A stretch of DNA of 64,000 nucleotides from assembly GCA_030765055.1 (NCBI GenBank), contig CM060953.1:181599239-181663238 (forward strand), written 5' to 3'. Each line of letters opens with the position of its first letter. Position 1 is the first letter of the stretch. Below are positions 31,111 through 44,645 of this stretch, piece after piece. A program made the translations under genes and the position numbers. The notes under the pieces were generated by a model. The model saw only the letters and a program-made list of their open reading frames with translations. It was not told the DNA's origin and did not search any database. This DNA is from Mantis religiosa (lineage: Eukaryota; Arthropoda; Insecta; Mantodea; Mantidae).

Positions 31111-31990
31111 TGCCTATTTGTATTTCAGTTCAATGTGTCAATTCTTCTCCAAGAAAACATCAATGACAGAGTTTTCAAATGTTGCTTGCTGTTGCTTTTT
31201 AAGTTTATTAAACAACCCATTTTCCACTGATAACAAGGACAGAGATGAAAGTCTATATTGGGTTTCAGTGTTTTTTAGATAAGTGTGTGTTCTGCGGAGC
31301 GCTGAAAAAGGTCGTTTTGCAAATACACTGGTGGCAGAAATGATCAAAATTAAATATGTGATCGTGTGATTTAGTTTTTAAATGTTTAAGATCCGAGTTA
31401 GCCTTCCTGTTGAAATTGTGTGACATTTTTCACCAAAAGAACGCGAACTAAGGAGCGATTTAAAAGGTTTTGATCACACAAACGCACTTTATCCGCAAAT
31501 TGTGATGCCGTTCTTCTTATTTTACTTTTAACTTTAAATCATTCACCATATTACTGTTACACATAAAGAATAAGCACGAAAATGCAAGGTTTGCCGTTTC
31601 ACTGCACCGGCAACAATCGTTCTATAAACAAATAATTAAAGCCTCGGTTGTCTCGCAAGGTCTCTGACATCCCACACGAATATGTATGCTTCAAGTTTGC
31701 CGGTGAGCGCCACTGGCAACATAACGAGCTATTTAAAACTGGAGGATGTTATAAAAGAATAGACGACCTGTTCCGGTGGTCACAAATTAACACAATTGAA
31801 ATCTGAAAGTGAAATCTCTTGGACTTTCCATTAGTAGGGAGTTCTTGCCTATATTCTTGGCAGTTACCGTAGACGTTAGTGTCACGTGAGCGATGTTTTG
31901 CACATGCGCACGTTTACTGTAAACAGGTAACCGATAACCGGACACGTTACAGTTCATTTAACGTGAGGCTTCACGGTTAGCATTTTTCTT
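31111..31990. other. Non-coding stretch, possible promoter side of the 31996 exon
   Basis: No coding or repeat signal recognised. From about 31620 the sequence becomes richer in CG dinucleotides, as in insect promoter or 5' UTR regions, but no TATA box or initiator can be assigned with confidence. Confidence 0.3.
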
Positions 31991-31995
31991 ACAAA

Positions 31996-32142
31996 ATGAC
32001 CCAAGAAAGATTACGCTTTACCATTAATGATGGTCCAATATTGATGCGGGAGGTAATTTCAACCAACCCATATGAAGATCCAACTGTATGGAAAGAAATA
32101 GTTGCAAATATGGCTACTGAATTGGAAAAAATGTTTTCTTCT
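31996..32142 (+). CDS. Candidate first coding exon, SANT/Myb-like N-terminal domain
   Basis: ATG in context ACAAAATGA. The 49 codons read MTQERLRFTINDGPILMREV, ISTNPYEDPTVWKEIVANMA and TELEKMFSS. The pattern (F..ND...L..EV....P......W..I......E.....FS) resembles the N-terminal Myb/SANT-like helix bundle in many invertebrate proteins of unknown or transposon-related function. I infer splicing at GT 32143 after FSS, where relatives continue into a basic region; without splicing the frame ends at 32151. No downstream exon was found. It could be a domesticated or live transposon gene, or chance. Confidence 0.35.
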
Positions 32143-32257
32143 GTACAATAAAGGAACTACGGATCACCTTCTCTAGCTGTACCATATACCTAAAAGGGTT
32201 CAACAATTTCTTATAGGTGCTCCCAGGGGCGGTCGGTGAGGCATTGTATTGGCGGTG

Positions 32258-32430
32258 CCATAAATAAATGAATGAATGAATGAATAATTGAATGAATGAA
32301 TACATAAATAAACAAACAAATACGTATATAAATAAATGTGAGAATGAATAAATAATAAATGAATGAATAAATAAATAATAAAGAAATAAAGAAACAAATA
32401 AAGAAAGAAAGAAAAATAAATAAAATATAA
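32258..32430. repeat. Degenerate (GAAT)n/(AAAT)n/(AAAG)n tetranucleotide repeat
   Basis: Low-complexity purine-rich tract with shifting tetranucleotide units. The long minus-strand frames across it are artefacts. Confidence 0.85.
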
Positions 32431-33300
32431 ATATGTGTACCAACTTCGAACGATTTAGATAATCTTATCAATAATCCATCCTATTTTATAATATACTGTA
32501 CCAAACAGAACGTACAGGGAAACGGAAATAGATAGTTATTACATCCGTACTCTTGTTACGCACAGGTGTAATGAGAATAGTAAAAATTTGATAATACAAT
32601 TCATGGAGAATGTGATACGAAGTGTTCGTGTACGATTTCGCGACAGAGAGACTGGTATGTTAAGTCCCGTGCTTTACTGCACTCTAGCGGATAAAGTGTA
32701 AGTTATGCGCCAGAAAAATCTCGGCACTACCAGCTCCCATAAGAAGCCGTGTATAAACAGACATCCTAGCCCTTAACACAGGCGCTTATGAGAGTAGACG
32801 GTGCCGTTCTGGAATTGGCACCACGCCACGGAAAACAATCAGGATAGAGCGCTTGCGTTTGACGCGCCTGTTCACACGAGGGAACAGTTACTCGGAAACA
32901 ATCTTTTTTGCGCAATTCCTATACACTTCTCTTTCTTTCGTTTTCATACAGATGGTGCCATGGCACAGCGGCATTACCTCAGAAGCCGCCCCTGGGTGCT
33001 CCCTTCAATGATAGAGCATGTGCATAATGTTACAATTTATTTCTGTCAAGCCATGTTAGGTTTGCCAGATTTGTTAATAAGTGACCTTTATTTCTATATA
33101 TTATATTCATCGTTGCATATGCTATTACTGATAAATATGAAGAAGATACACCAAAAAAACTGCTTCCAAATCGGACAGCCTGTTGGGATATGCTAGGCGC
33201 CGAAGGTATATGCACAAACTTTTCACTCCTGAAATAGTAAATGTACTGTCAGTACAACATAACCTAATATTTGTCCATATGATATATAATATATCATACT
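32431..33300. other. No recognisable feature
   Basis: A 131-codon frame at 32801-33196 shows no motif I recognise and is probably chance. Confidence 0.4.
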
Positions 33301-33308
33301 GGAAGATA

Positions 33309-34606
<1,298 letters not shown>

Positions 34607-34608
34607 TA

Positions 34609-35854
34609 CGAGGGTGGTCTGAAAAGTTTACGACCTAATAAAGAAACGATACATCTTTTGCAGATTTTTTTTTATTTTTTAACATAGTCTCCTTGTAACT
34701 CTATACACTTCTCGCAGCGATGCTCCCATCTCTGTAACCCGTCCAGATAGTACTCGGAGTTTTTCTCTGCAAAATAATTGTTCACGAAGGTGATTGCCTC
34801 TTCATTTGACGAAAATCTCTGTCAATTTTCAGATAAGGAAACAAAAAAATCGCTTGGGGCTAGATCTGTTGAGTAAGGCGGATGGTCAAGCAGTTCAAAC
34901 CGTAATTCGTGGATTTTCGCCATTGCAACTGCTGAGGTGTGAGACGGTGCAATGTCTTGGTGAAACAGGATTTTCTTTTTCTGCAAATGTGGCCGTTTTC
35001 CCGCAAGTTCTGCCTTCAGCTTGTCAAATAATGATGCGTAGTATGCTCCTGTAATGGTTTTATATTTTTGAAGATAATCGATTAAAATAACTCCATGACT
35101 ATCCCAAAAAACAGCCGCCGTCGCTTTCGCAGCCGAAAAAAAAAAAAAAAACAGTTTCTGCTATTTTTGGAGTCGGTTCCCCCATTGCAGTCCACTGTTT
35201 GTACTGTATTTTTGATTCGGGCGTATAATGGTGTATCCAAGTATCATCTACAGTAATTAATCGGCGCCAAAACTAGGATTTATTGCGCCTAAACTGCGCC
35301 AACAGAGCGTTAGAACTGTTCATTATAACGTGAGCAAACGCTTTCTCATGTCTAAACGTTGATTTAATATGTGACAAACACGTTCTTTTGACAAGTTCAT
35401 AGCCTCTACCACCTCTCCAATTTTAATTCGGTGGTCGTCTAGCACCATTTGGTGAACTTTGGCGGTATTTTCATCGGTAGTTGCAGTTTTTGAACGTCCC
35501 GAACGTGCATTGCCTCCCAAGCTCTTACGGCCACGTTTAAATTCAGCTTCTCAAAATTTCACTGTGGTAAATGATGGTGCAGAGTCCCCATACACAAAAT
35601 CCAAATCATCTTTGATTTGCGTAGGCGTATTGACTTTCAAAAACAAATATTTAATGACAACTCGATACACGATTTTGTCTTTTCATAAAAACACTCACAT
35701 CAACTCACTCAAACGACTATTACATAAAAACTGAGTGTCCAAATGGCTGAAACTTTGGTGAGTAACTGTCAACAGTTGGACAACGAAGTTCAATAGCTTT
35801 TATTTATGAGTGCTGCCATCTTCATGCTGTCGGAAACTTTGAAGACCACACTCG
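34609..35854 (-). mobile_element. Mariner element
   Basis: 1,246 bp with inverted termini CGAGGGTGGTCTGAAAAGTT (left) and CGAGTGTGGTCTTCAAAGTT (right, reverse complement), flanked by TA (34607-34608 and 35855-35856). One minus-strand transposase remnant fills it. Size is typical of mariner. Confidence 0.9.
34680..35690 (-). pseudogene. Mariner transposase (DD34D type), inactivated
   Basis: Segments in order on the minus strand: KYLFLKVNTPTQIKDDLDFV; FKRGRKSLGGNARSGRSKTA (with an in-frame TGA just upstream); MVLDDHRIKIGEVVEAMNLS, the second helix-turn-helix; LITVDDTWIHHYTPESKIQY with the first catalytic Asp; AVFWDSHGVILIDYLQKYKT; LFHQDIAPSHTSAVAMA with the second Asp; STDLAPSDFF with the third; then AEKNSEYYLDGLQRWEHRCE and KCIELQGDYV at the end. 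Stops, a 16-bp A run near 35140 and frame changes show it is dead. Confidence 0.9.
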
Positions 35855-35856
35855 TA

Positions 35857-36290
35857 TTACCTCATTTTGATGTTTGAGATTAAAAATAAATGTGTTGCAG
35901 CCACATGACTTTCTATTGTAATTCATTTTCTCTACTTTACAGAATAATTTAAACATACAACAAATATCTTGGAAAGGCCGTACCACATTTTATTTAAAAA
36001 ATTCATTGTGTTTAAAGATATTTTTATCTTACACCATTATCAATTACTTATATTTTCTTATGATGCATTTTCAAAATAATATCCTTTTACAGTTTGCTAG
36101 CCTCATAGTTCCTATTTTAATAATTCACAAGAAAGCCATTTCTGTTTATTTCTTCTTCCATTTTATCCCATGTCGTTAGTTTTGACGTGTTGTCTTCAAT
36201 AAACGGCTCTACAATGATTTCAGTTTCAAACATCTGTTTCCGAAACTCATAATGGCTTCCCTGGGTGTAAACAATCACATCCATTTAATA
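35857..36290. other. No recognisable feature
   Basis: AT-rich unique-looking sequence between the mariner and a SINE-2 array. Confidence 0.5.
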
Positions 36291-36292
36291 TT

Positions 36293-37372
36293 ATACCTGT
36301 CTCAGTAGTGCACATGGTAGCTGTTTGCCTTACGTTCAAAAGGCTCAGAGTTCGACACTCAGTCAGGGTGAGTTATCTGGATAAAGTTTTTCCAGGTTAT
36401 TCCCTTATCTTAAAAAAAGAATGACTGATAACTCTAAGCTCTATGTACCCTGTACTCATTTGAGCATCATTTCATTCATCGTCCGATGTGACAACGTTGG
36501 AGCTTTTCTCTTATCCTGAAAGATGAATGTCTGGTAAGTCTAAGCTCTATGTACCCTGTACTCATTTGAACATAATTTCATTCATCGTCGGATATGACTT
36601 AACGTTGAAGGTTTTCCCTTATCTTTAAATATGAATGTCTGGTAACTCTAAGCTCTATGTACCCTGTACTCATTTGGGCATCATTTCATTCGTCGTCCGA
36701 TATGACTTAACGTTGAAGGTTTTCCCTTATCTTTAAAGATGAATGTCTGGTAACTCTAAGCTCTATGGACCCTGTACTCATTTGAACATCATTTCATTCA
36801 TCGTCCGTTATGACTTAACGTTGAAGGTTTTCCCTTATCTTTAAAGATGAATGTTTGGTAACTCTAAGCTCTATGGACCCTGTACTCATTCATCATTTCA
36901 TTCATCATCCGATATGACTTAACGTTGAAGGTTTTCCCTTATCGTAAAAGATTAATGTCTAGTAACTCTATGCTCTATGGACCCTGGGCTCATTTGAGCA
37001 TCATTTCATTCATCATCCGATATGACTTAACGTTGAAGGTTTTCCCTTATCTTTAAATATTAATGTCTGGTAACTCTAAGCTCTATGGACCCTGTACTCA
37101 TTCATCATTTCATTCATCATCCGATATGACTTAACGTTGAAGGTTTTCCCTTATCGTAAAAGATTAATGTCTAGTAACTCTATGTTCTATGGACTCTGGG
37201 CTCATTTGAGCATCATTTCATTCATCGTCCGATATGACTTAACGTTGAAGGTTTTCCCTTATCGTAAAAGATTAATGTCTAGTAACTCTATGCTCTATGG
37301 ACCCTGGGCTCATTTGAGCATCATTTCATTCATCATCCGGTAAGATTTAACGTTGGAGGACATAAATTAAAA
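36293..37372 (+). repeat. SINE family 2 with tail expanded into tandem units
   Basis: Head at 36293 (CCTGTCTCAGTAGTGCACAT), B box GAGTTCGACACTC, body, then seven to eight tandem copies of the tail unit (TTATCYTNAAAGATGAATGT...CTCTAAGCTCTATG...ATTTCATTCATCGTCC...ACTTAACGTTG), about 100-110 bp each, ending with the terminal AGGACATAAATTAAAAAG. Two unit variants alternate near 36890-37320. Confidence 0.85.
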
Positions 37373-39790
37373 AGAAATCCATTTATTAAATCTATTACTA
37401 ACTAACCTTGGTACTACAAAAAATAACAGTTTTGTAGAAATTTCATTTACTTCTATACTTAACATCACTTGAAATTAACACATTTCTGTAGTAAATTTTT
37501 TTATAGTTTACCAATGTTATAGAAACGACATTACGAATGTCGGATGTTCCAAAAAATTTTAAGATATGTATTTTGTTTAGTCATGTCGCAAATATCTTAA
37601 ATCATCAAAATTATTAGAGCCAATTTGGGTTAAAACAAAAAAAGTAGCTAGAAATTTAAAGAGTAATTTATGGTGACAGCATTTTTTGGAAAATCTTAGT
37701 GAGTAATCCTTGGGAGATGGAGAATGTAAAATTGAGAAACTTTTGATCTATCTAATTTGGTTTTTAGTTATGCTTTTCTCACTCGTCGGTCACGGTGGGT
37801 CAGTTGGATAGGCGCTATTCTGCAGACGCCAAGATTGCGAGATCGACCCCTTCCAGAAATATGCTTTTTAAATATACTTAAAAGCGACAGCGAATTTTTG
37901 GGTGGAAAAGTTTTGTCACACATACACAAAGCCAGACACTGCGTCGTTGTCAATACATTAAAAGAATAGTTTTACAAATGTTATACTCCCAATTTCCTTC
38001 CAGAAACTTTGCATTTTTTCCAATAACTGTGAAATTTTTTATTACTATGGAGTTGTTGGTAAACCAGCCAAAACTAACTCATGGTTTTGTTCCAGTAAGT
38101 AGAAACAGAATGGACTAAGATTAAAGACTTAAATGTCAGTGTAACTGAATATATCAGCTAATGATTACAATAATTTTACAAGGACAGTTTTACAATTAAT
38201 GGTCTGAAGGCACGTAATGACTAGGGAGAGGATCTATAGGCACTAAAAATGGGCAAAATAGGCACTTAAGTAGGCACTAAAAGTTTGCTAAGTAAACACA
38301 TAGAAATACACAATTTTAGTAAAATAGCTCTTAAAATGCACTATAGCTAATAGTACAAATTATACAAAATTAAAAATTAATGCTTGGGCTATAAGTTTCT
38401 GCACCCATTTTAACCTATTAATGATCTGTACCTATATGAAATATTTGTCTTCCATATCAACGAAGGGAAAAATAATCACACCTATTTAACAATTTTTATT
38501 TTCCCAAGCGTTTTCAGTAAGCATTATAATCCTTTTCAATACAAATAACAAAAACACAACAAATATAAATGGGTACACTTATTATGCAGTTGCCCTTACA
38601 GGAATGTTTAGAATTTTATACAGATTAATAGAAAACTGCATCCTGTAGAACATTTTAAAGTTAGGAAAATGTAGCTAATATGGAATATGAGAAATCTGAG
38701 GTTAAAATTACGTAATATCAGCTACGATACAGGTGTAGGGTTATTTAAATGGTCATGTGACGTTTGCTGTAGTCCTGCTAGGAAAATAAACTTTACATTG
38801 TTGAAGTACGTCTATATTAATTTTAAGACAAAAATAACTAAATTTGGGATTGTTGTAAGTTTTGGGCCAATTTGCACAGATGTGTCTCCTTAATAGAAAC
38901 GATTGTTGGAAAGATAAGAAATTCAAAAGTTCATATATCACTTAAAATGATGCCACGATGTGTCAGAAAGATACAAAGCACAGTTAATTAAAAGCTAAAG
39001 CTACAAAATCCTAGTTTTTGTAATAAAAACCCCAAATTTCCCATTGTCGACTAAGAACAAATAATAAAGCACAGATTATTAGTAAGCGTTTCCTGTTCAA
39101 ACGGAATTACAGCAATAACGGCATCGTGAAAAAAAAAATTCTCGTACCTACTTTTATAAAGGCATTTCTGTAAAATTTTACACAAACCATTAAGATGTAT
39201 TGGTCTGCAGTTTCAGTTTCAATGTTGGAAACAACACCGGAAGTCCCCAAGCAATCGATTTCATGATTCCTTGAGATACATGTAGAAAAACGTAGGCTTG
39301 AGAAAATCACAATTTCTTCATGTATCTGTGACGTCATTAGCGCATTGTGACACGTCTGAAATGCAGATACGTACCTGACTAAACACATTTTTGTATATCC
39401 AATGTGTAGCAGTAAGAAATTTCTCTTCCACGAAAACTTTACGTTGAAACCAACAAATGCAAAAGCTGTTGTCACAAATTGCAAACAGAATAAATTGGCT
39501 AAAAAGGCAGTTTTAGGCACTAATAAGCAGAATAGGCATTTATAGGCACTATAAAACTGTGACATTAGGCTAATAATTGTAGGAAACATGTTTATAGCTT
39601 AAAAGCCTATGTTTCTGAACAAAGGAATAAAATAGGGCAAAATCCGCCCCCGTAGTAATGGCATTTTTCTCAGTGTACGATACGTAATGTCGTCTCGAAT
39701 ATGCTGACGGTTGTTACAGTGGTGACATAGCTGACTGGCAAATTTAATGGGGGTTAATGATGAGCTATTTGCGACCACCAAGTATGTATA
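37373..39790. other. Mostly featureless AT-rich stretch
   Basis: A tRNA-like SINE fragment may lie at 37776-37850 (GGTGGGTCAGTTGGATAGGC, GCGAGATCGACCCC). GGCACTAAAA...GGCACTTAAGTAGGCACTAA at 38238-38285 is a local repeat echoed at 39510-39550. No gene seen. Confidence 0.4.
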
Positions 39791-40050
39791 ACACGAGCGC
39801 GGTCTTTAGGTTATAGCGATTGGATTGCTCCAAGTGGGGTATCCCCGGGTGGAAGGATGAGGTGAGAGGAGATAGAGGGTGACCAACACTAGGAGTTACG
39901 ACAGTACAGAGGGCAGGGTCCCTACACTTTACCAGTTGGAAACTCCCCGCCAGGCTAGTAAAACCGGCATCCCGCCCTACTCCCAGTAGGGGGATCCGTC
40001 CCCTTCAGTTGCTGTGGTGCGAGCGCTGCGGACCCCTAGCACTCGTGGTA

Positions 40051-41082
40051 AAGTCTGTTTAGTGAACGGGAGTGCAGTTGGCCGCTCAAAGGAAACTACC
40101 CTCCCGCCCTCTAATGACCGTCATAAATCTATCTCCACACTTCAGAAATGGAACACTGTCGTTGAGGACCAATAGCAACACTGATTTTCTCGAAATGACA
40201 GTCGCATGTCTACTCCACGTGTAGTCTCAGTTGCCAAAGTTCCAACTTCCAGTTGATCTGTTTCATTACGTGCAGAAATTTGTTGTGTGTCATGAAGTGG
40301 AGACCGTGGAAGGGAAATGCAGTGGTAAATCCAAATGAAATAGTAGAAACTTTCAGTCAAGTGAAAATAATCAAAGTGATGACAATAGTGTGAATAACTG
40401 GGCCGAGTTATGTTACTGGAAAAGCCTCACAAAACAAAGTTATAACGGGAACTGTTTCTAGGCAAATTCAAGCGCTTGTTTTGGACATATATAAATATGT
40501 GCTGACAAATAATCTTGGTAAGGGGTCGTGCAATGAACCTAATGATAAATTCTGGGTATTCACAGAAATACAGTAAGAAATATTGTGACAAAAGGAATAC
40601 CATAGACGCCGATCAAGTGTGCAAACAAAAGGAAACGTTTCTCTAAAGTGGATAATTTCACATGCGTTTTAATTCGTCGAGAAATTTATAGATTCTATGC
40701 AAAAGGGAGAGCGCCCACCTTAGACGAACTGGTTGCACATTTGCAAGAAATTTGTGATTTTCCTTATGGGCGCTGCACTTTGCGCGGTCTTCTAAAGGAG
40801 CTGGGTTTAAACTACCGCACTTTGAATAAGTTAAGGGTTATTATGGAATCCAGTAGCATTGTAGCTTGGAGATATATATATATGTCAAAATAAGGAAGTT
40901 TTGCAGTAATGGACATAAGATAATTTATTTAGACAAAACCTCGTAAGGTACCCATGGCGTATCGAGAAAGGTGCCAACCTTGCAGAAAGATCTGGGAGAA
41001 GGAGGGTCCGGGTTTGTAAAACGATTATAAGGGTTCGTCAAAGGCAGCGGCCGACGTGCACACCAGTTAACTAAACAGACTT
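40051..41082 (+). mobile_element. IS630/Tc1-superfamily DDE transposon, internally deleted
   Basis: Inverted termini AAGTCTGTTTAGTGAACGGG (left) and AAGTCTGTTTAGTTAACTGG (right, reverse complement), with more weakly matching inner parts including GGCCGCT. TA duplications at 40049-40050 and 41083-41084. Repeat X copy 2 at 59900 has the same site empty (CGTGGTAC followed by ACGTTA). Length 1,032 bp; the transposase inside stops shortly after the first catalytic Asp. Confidence 0.85.
40442..40945 (+). pseudogene. DDE endonuclease transposase, truncated
   Basis: Blocks in order: ITGTVSRQIQALVLDIYKYV (N-terminal domain); from 40648 an open frame MDNFTCVLIRREIYRFYAKG, RAPTLDELVAHLQEICDFPY, GRCTLRGLLKELGLNYRTLN; then after a frame change at about 40893 GHKIIYLDKTS-stop, where IYLD(E)T carries the first catalytic Asp and Glu is replaced by Lys. 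The rest of the catalytic core is deleted. Same family as 390-1047. Confidence 0.75.
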
Positions 41083-41536
41083 TACCTCTGACGTTAATAG
41101 AAGAACCTAGGGCCGAACATTCAAGCCCCTCCCGAGTGGTAGACGTTCGGATTGGGTTGGAATCGAGGAGACAGTGGTTCCCGATACCCGTGGGAGATCG
41201 GGTACCTCCGGCCAGGCTCCAGAAGGAGCAGAGGGCTGTCTAATAAGTCCCGGGTACTAATCTGCAGAGCTAGTAGGTGTGCTAGATCAGGCGGCCCTAC
41301 CGAGCTTAATCGGTAGCCTTCCCTGCGGGGTTGACGCACGCAAATGGCGTAACCACTTCCACTCTGTAGAGTCACAGGGTGGGTTTGACCTAACCGTATT
41401 GCCCTTACAACAAACAAACCGTGGAAGACTAATAAGAGGAGAATACAATCTGGTATTTAAAATAGGAACCAGGTTACAGAATTAAGAAGCCAAGAAGGCT
41501 GTTGTTAATTCCACCCTACTGTGGTCCTGAAATGGC

Positions 41537-42645
41537 CCACCAGATCGAGCTCGGAGACCGTCCTACTGGAGGAGGAAGTGTTTGCCAAGAGCATGTCATC
41601 CTGCCATGCAACGCCGACACTTATACTCTGAAATGGTCCACCAGATCGGGCTCGGAGACCGTCCTACTGGAGGAGGAAGTGTTTGCCAAGAGCATGTCAT
41701 CCTGCCATGCAACGCCGACACTTCTACCCTGAAAGAGACCACCAGATTGGGCTCGGAGACCGTCCTACTGGAGGGGGAAGTGTTTGCCAAGAGCATGTCA
41801 TCCTGCCATGCAACGCCGACACTTCTACTCTGAAATAGACCACCAGATCGGGCTCGGAGACCGTCCTACTGGAGGAGGAAGTGTTTGCCAAGAGCATGTC
41901 ATCCTGCCATGCAACGCCGACACTTCTACCCTGAAATGGCCCACCAGATCGGGCTCGGAGACCGTCCTACTGGAGGGGGAAGTGTTTGCCAAGAGCATGT
42001 CATCCTGCCATGCAACGCCGACACTTCTACCCTGAAATGGCCCACCAGATCGGGCTCGGAGACCGTCCTACTGGAGGGGGAAGTGTTTGCCAAGAGCATG
42101 TCATCCTGCCATGCAACGCCGACACATCTACCCTGAAAGAGACCACCAGATCGGGCTCGGAGACCGTCCTACTGGAGGAAGAAGTGTTTGCCAAGAGCAT
42201 GTCATCCTGCCATGCAACGCCGACACTTCTACCCTGAAATGGTCCACCAGATCGGGCTCGGAGACCGTCCTACTGGAGGAGGAAGTGTTTGCCAAGAGCA
42301 TGTCATCCTGTCATGCAACGCCGACACTTCTACCCTGAAATGGTCCACCAGATCGGGCTCGGAGACCGTCCTACTGGAGGAGGAAGTGTTTGCCAAGAGC
42401 ATGTCATCCTGTCATGCAACGCCGACACTTCTACCCTGAAATGGTCCACCAGATCGGGCTCGGAGACCGTCCTACTGGAGGAGGAAGTGTTTGCCAAGAG
42501 CATGTCATCCTGCCATGCAACGCCGACACATCTACCCTGACATGACCACCAGATCGAGCTCGGAGACCGTCATACTGGAGGAGGATGTGTTTGCCAAGAG
42601 CATGTCATCCTGCCATGCAACGCCGACACATCTACCCTGACATGA
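41537..42645. repeat. 101-bp tandem repeat, eleven units
   Basis: Units begin CCACCAGATCGGGCTCGGAG and include CTACTGGAGGAGGAAGTG, TTTGCCAAGAGCATGTCATC and GCAACGCCGACAC. Starts at 41537, 41638, 41739 and so on every 101 bp. Units differ at few sites, with central ones nearly identical and the last two more diverged. Because 101 is not a multiple of 3 the overlapping 83-codon frames are by-products. Confidence 0.95.
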
Positions 42646-42659
42646 TCACCAGATGAAAG

Positions 42660-42870
42660 ATGATATGAAATGATAATGGAGATGAAATGGAGGGACAGGA
42701 AATTCGGGGAATGTAATTAACCTACCCAGCATATACCTGGCCCCGGAAAAAACCCGAAAAAAACCATAGGTGAGGTCGGTCGGCCACGGGAATCGAATGC
42801 GGACCACAGATGAAACCGTTGAGCCATTCCGTTCGGTTGAGCTACACCGATACCCGATGTTAGTAGAACA
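42660..42870 (-). mobile_element. tRNA-derived SINE, family 4
   Basis: Reverse strand: GGTATCGGTGTAGCTCAACC (A box), then a B box GCATTCGATTCCCG, body with repeated GGTTTTTTTCGGG and a GATGAAATG tail. It abuts the 101-bp array. Confidence 0.6.
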
Positions 42871-43254
42871 CGAAAGTAAAGACGCAAATTTTACAAATGT
42901 ATACACTTTTAACAACTCAAGTCTCGCCTACATCATGGCCATCTCGTCAAAGTTACTACATTACGTTGTCAGTGACATTGTAATAGTTATTTCTATACTT
43001 CGTCGTGTTAGGTATAGTCAAAGATAATTAGTATTTATAATAAACTAGAGAAATGATGTAAAGTAGGTAATGGTGTAGCCATAGCAACGGATCATTGTGA
43101 GTTGTTGAATATTTTAAAAAGATGTTCTTCTGTTTCTGAAAGCCTTAGGGGTAAGCGTGTGAAGGAACAATTTTGTGTATGCATCAAAGATGAGTGCGCT
43201 ATCGTGGTATCTACCGCTGGTTGTAAAAAGACCTCATTAATAATATTTGTAATT

Positions 43255-43590
43255 GGGGCGCCGGGGTAGCGCGGTGGTTTCGTTCGCGGCTCCCGTTCTA
43301 AGGGTCCCGAGTTCGATTCCCGGCTCTGGGGTTGGCGATTTTAAGTCGGCCCTATCCACGCCTTCACCTCTGTCTAGCACATGTGAAGTATCCCCTATGC
43401 CCAACGTGGTTCGGAGTCCACGGTAAAAACTGTAGGTCCTCTCACCTCACCGCCATCTTCACTATCACCCTATCATCGGAGGTAATGGACACCGCCCTCT
43501 GGGTGCCTCCACCTGAGAAATGGGTCCGGTCATCACTTGGTGGGGTGAGGTTACCCCGAAGGCCAAGGTTGCCATGTGGGGAGTGTTAGT
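43255..43590 (+). mobile_element. tRNA-derived SINE, family 3
   Basis: GGGGTAGCGCGGTGGTTTCG (A box) and GAGTTCGATTCCCGGCTC (B box) 30 bp apart, followed by a 260-bp GC-rich body ending AGTGTTAGTAACTAAC. The 85-codon frame in it is non-genic. Confidence 0.7.
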
Positions 43591-43612
43591 AACTAACTAT
43601 ATTTGTAATTGT

Positions 43613-43753
43613 GGAAACTTAGAGTCAGACTGAAAAATTCAATGTCATAGCCGGGATTTGAACCACGGATTTTCTGGTTTCCCTCCAGCCGCTCTACTAC
43701 TGAGCTACTATGGCCAACGTGCCGACATGACATTAAATTCTCCAACTGACTCG
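43613..43753 (-). mobile_element. SINE family 1, short copy
   Basis: Flanked by the 15-bp duplication TATATTTGTAATTGT (43598-43612 and 43754-43768). Contains the tRNA-like core and both flanks but lacks the 5' and 3' ends. Confidence 0.85.
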
Positions 43754-43768
43754 TATATTTGTAATTGT

Positions 43769-44547
43769 CTCAAAGAATTTAAAATTGTTTGTGAGGAATT
43801 AAATTACTATCTTTGAACCAGAAAAGTATTACTCATTCTTTAAAGATGGTAATACTACCTTTATCAGTCTCGTTACCGCGATCCTGGGGAAGAAAAATAT
43901 CTCATTGTGCCTAACTATCCAGAGCTACAGGAGAAACTACTAGATTTCTTCTAGATCGTCACCAAAGGTGAGAAATTAATCTGCATCCACCTTCATCCCA
44001 AATAATCCTGCATCAAGACGATCATCGCATCATAATCCTTCCAAACATCATCCCAAGATAGTTACACCATTTAACTATGAAACACTGTTTCATTAAATTT
44101 TAAGTATCATTTTGTCTTCGTTATTTTAACAAGTATTTGTGAATGTCCTAATTGACATGTCAACTGAATTCACTGAACTCCTAATTACCTTAGCTACACT
44201 GACGTATAGTCGATTTGGTTTTCCTCAACCAATGCTAATGACTCTTTCTGTCCGAAAAGCTTTCAACTCTCGCTTCTTATATTTTCCAATTATTCATCTC
44301 CCTATCTTTAATGAATAATATAATTAATCTTGTAAGCAAAAAAATGTCTGCATCACTGCATACAAAGTGAACCTTTTTAAGAAACTCCCCACACGTCAGA
44401 CTACCCTTCGTATGAAACATTGGCTCTAACGATTTTGATTAAAATATCATACTTCAAAATATTTCTATAATATATTTTAAATGTATATCTTCGTTCTGAG
44501 TGACTTTGCATAACTGATAGCTAAGCCATAAGATCTTACTACAGAAA

Positions 44548-44548
<1 letters not shown>
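43769..44548. other. No firm feature
   Basis: AT-rich; no coding or RNA gene signal. Confidence 0.5.

Positions 44549-44643
<95 letters not shown>
44549..44643. repeat. (GT)n microsatellite
   Basis: About 47 uninterrupted units, immediately beyond the stop codon of the minus-strand LINE remnant. Confidence 0.95.

Positions 44644-44645
<2 letters not shown>

Larger units (their letters stand above)
39800..41530. repeat. Unclassified repeat X, copy 1 (split by a DDE transposon)
   Basis: The GC-rich parts 39800-40050 and 41083-41530 match copy 2 at 59655-60530: GTGCGAGCGCT, CGTGGTA, AGGGCCGAACATTC, GGTTGGAATCGA and GAGCTAGTAG recur there in the same order and orientation. No coding potential. 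It might be a LINE 5' region or an old SINE; I cannot tell. Confidence 0.6.

Noticed and set aside
41582..42540. Ladder of overlapping 83-codon frames
   Set aside because: Generated by the 101-bp tandem repeat; the repeat length is not a multiple of 3, so no single protein repeat is encoded.
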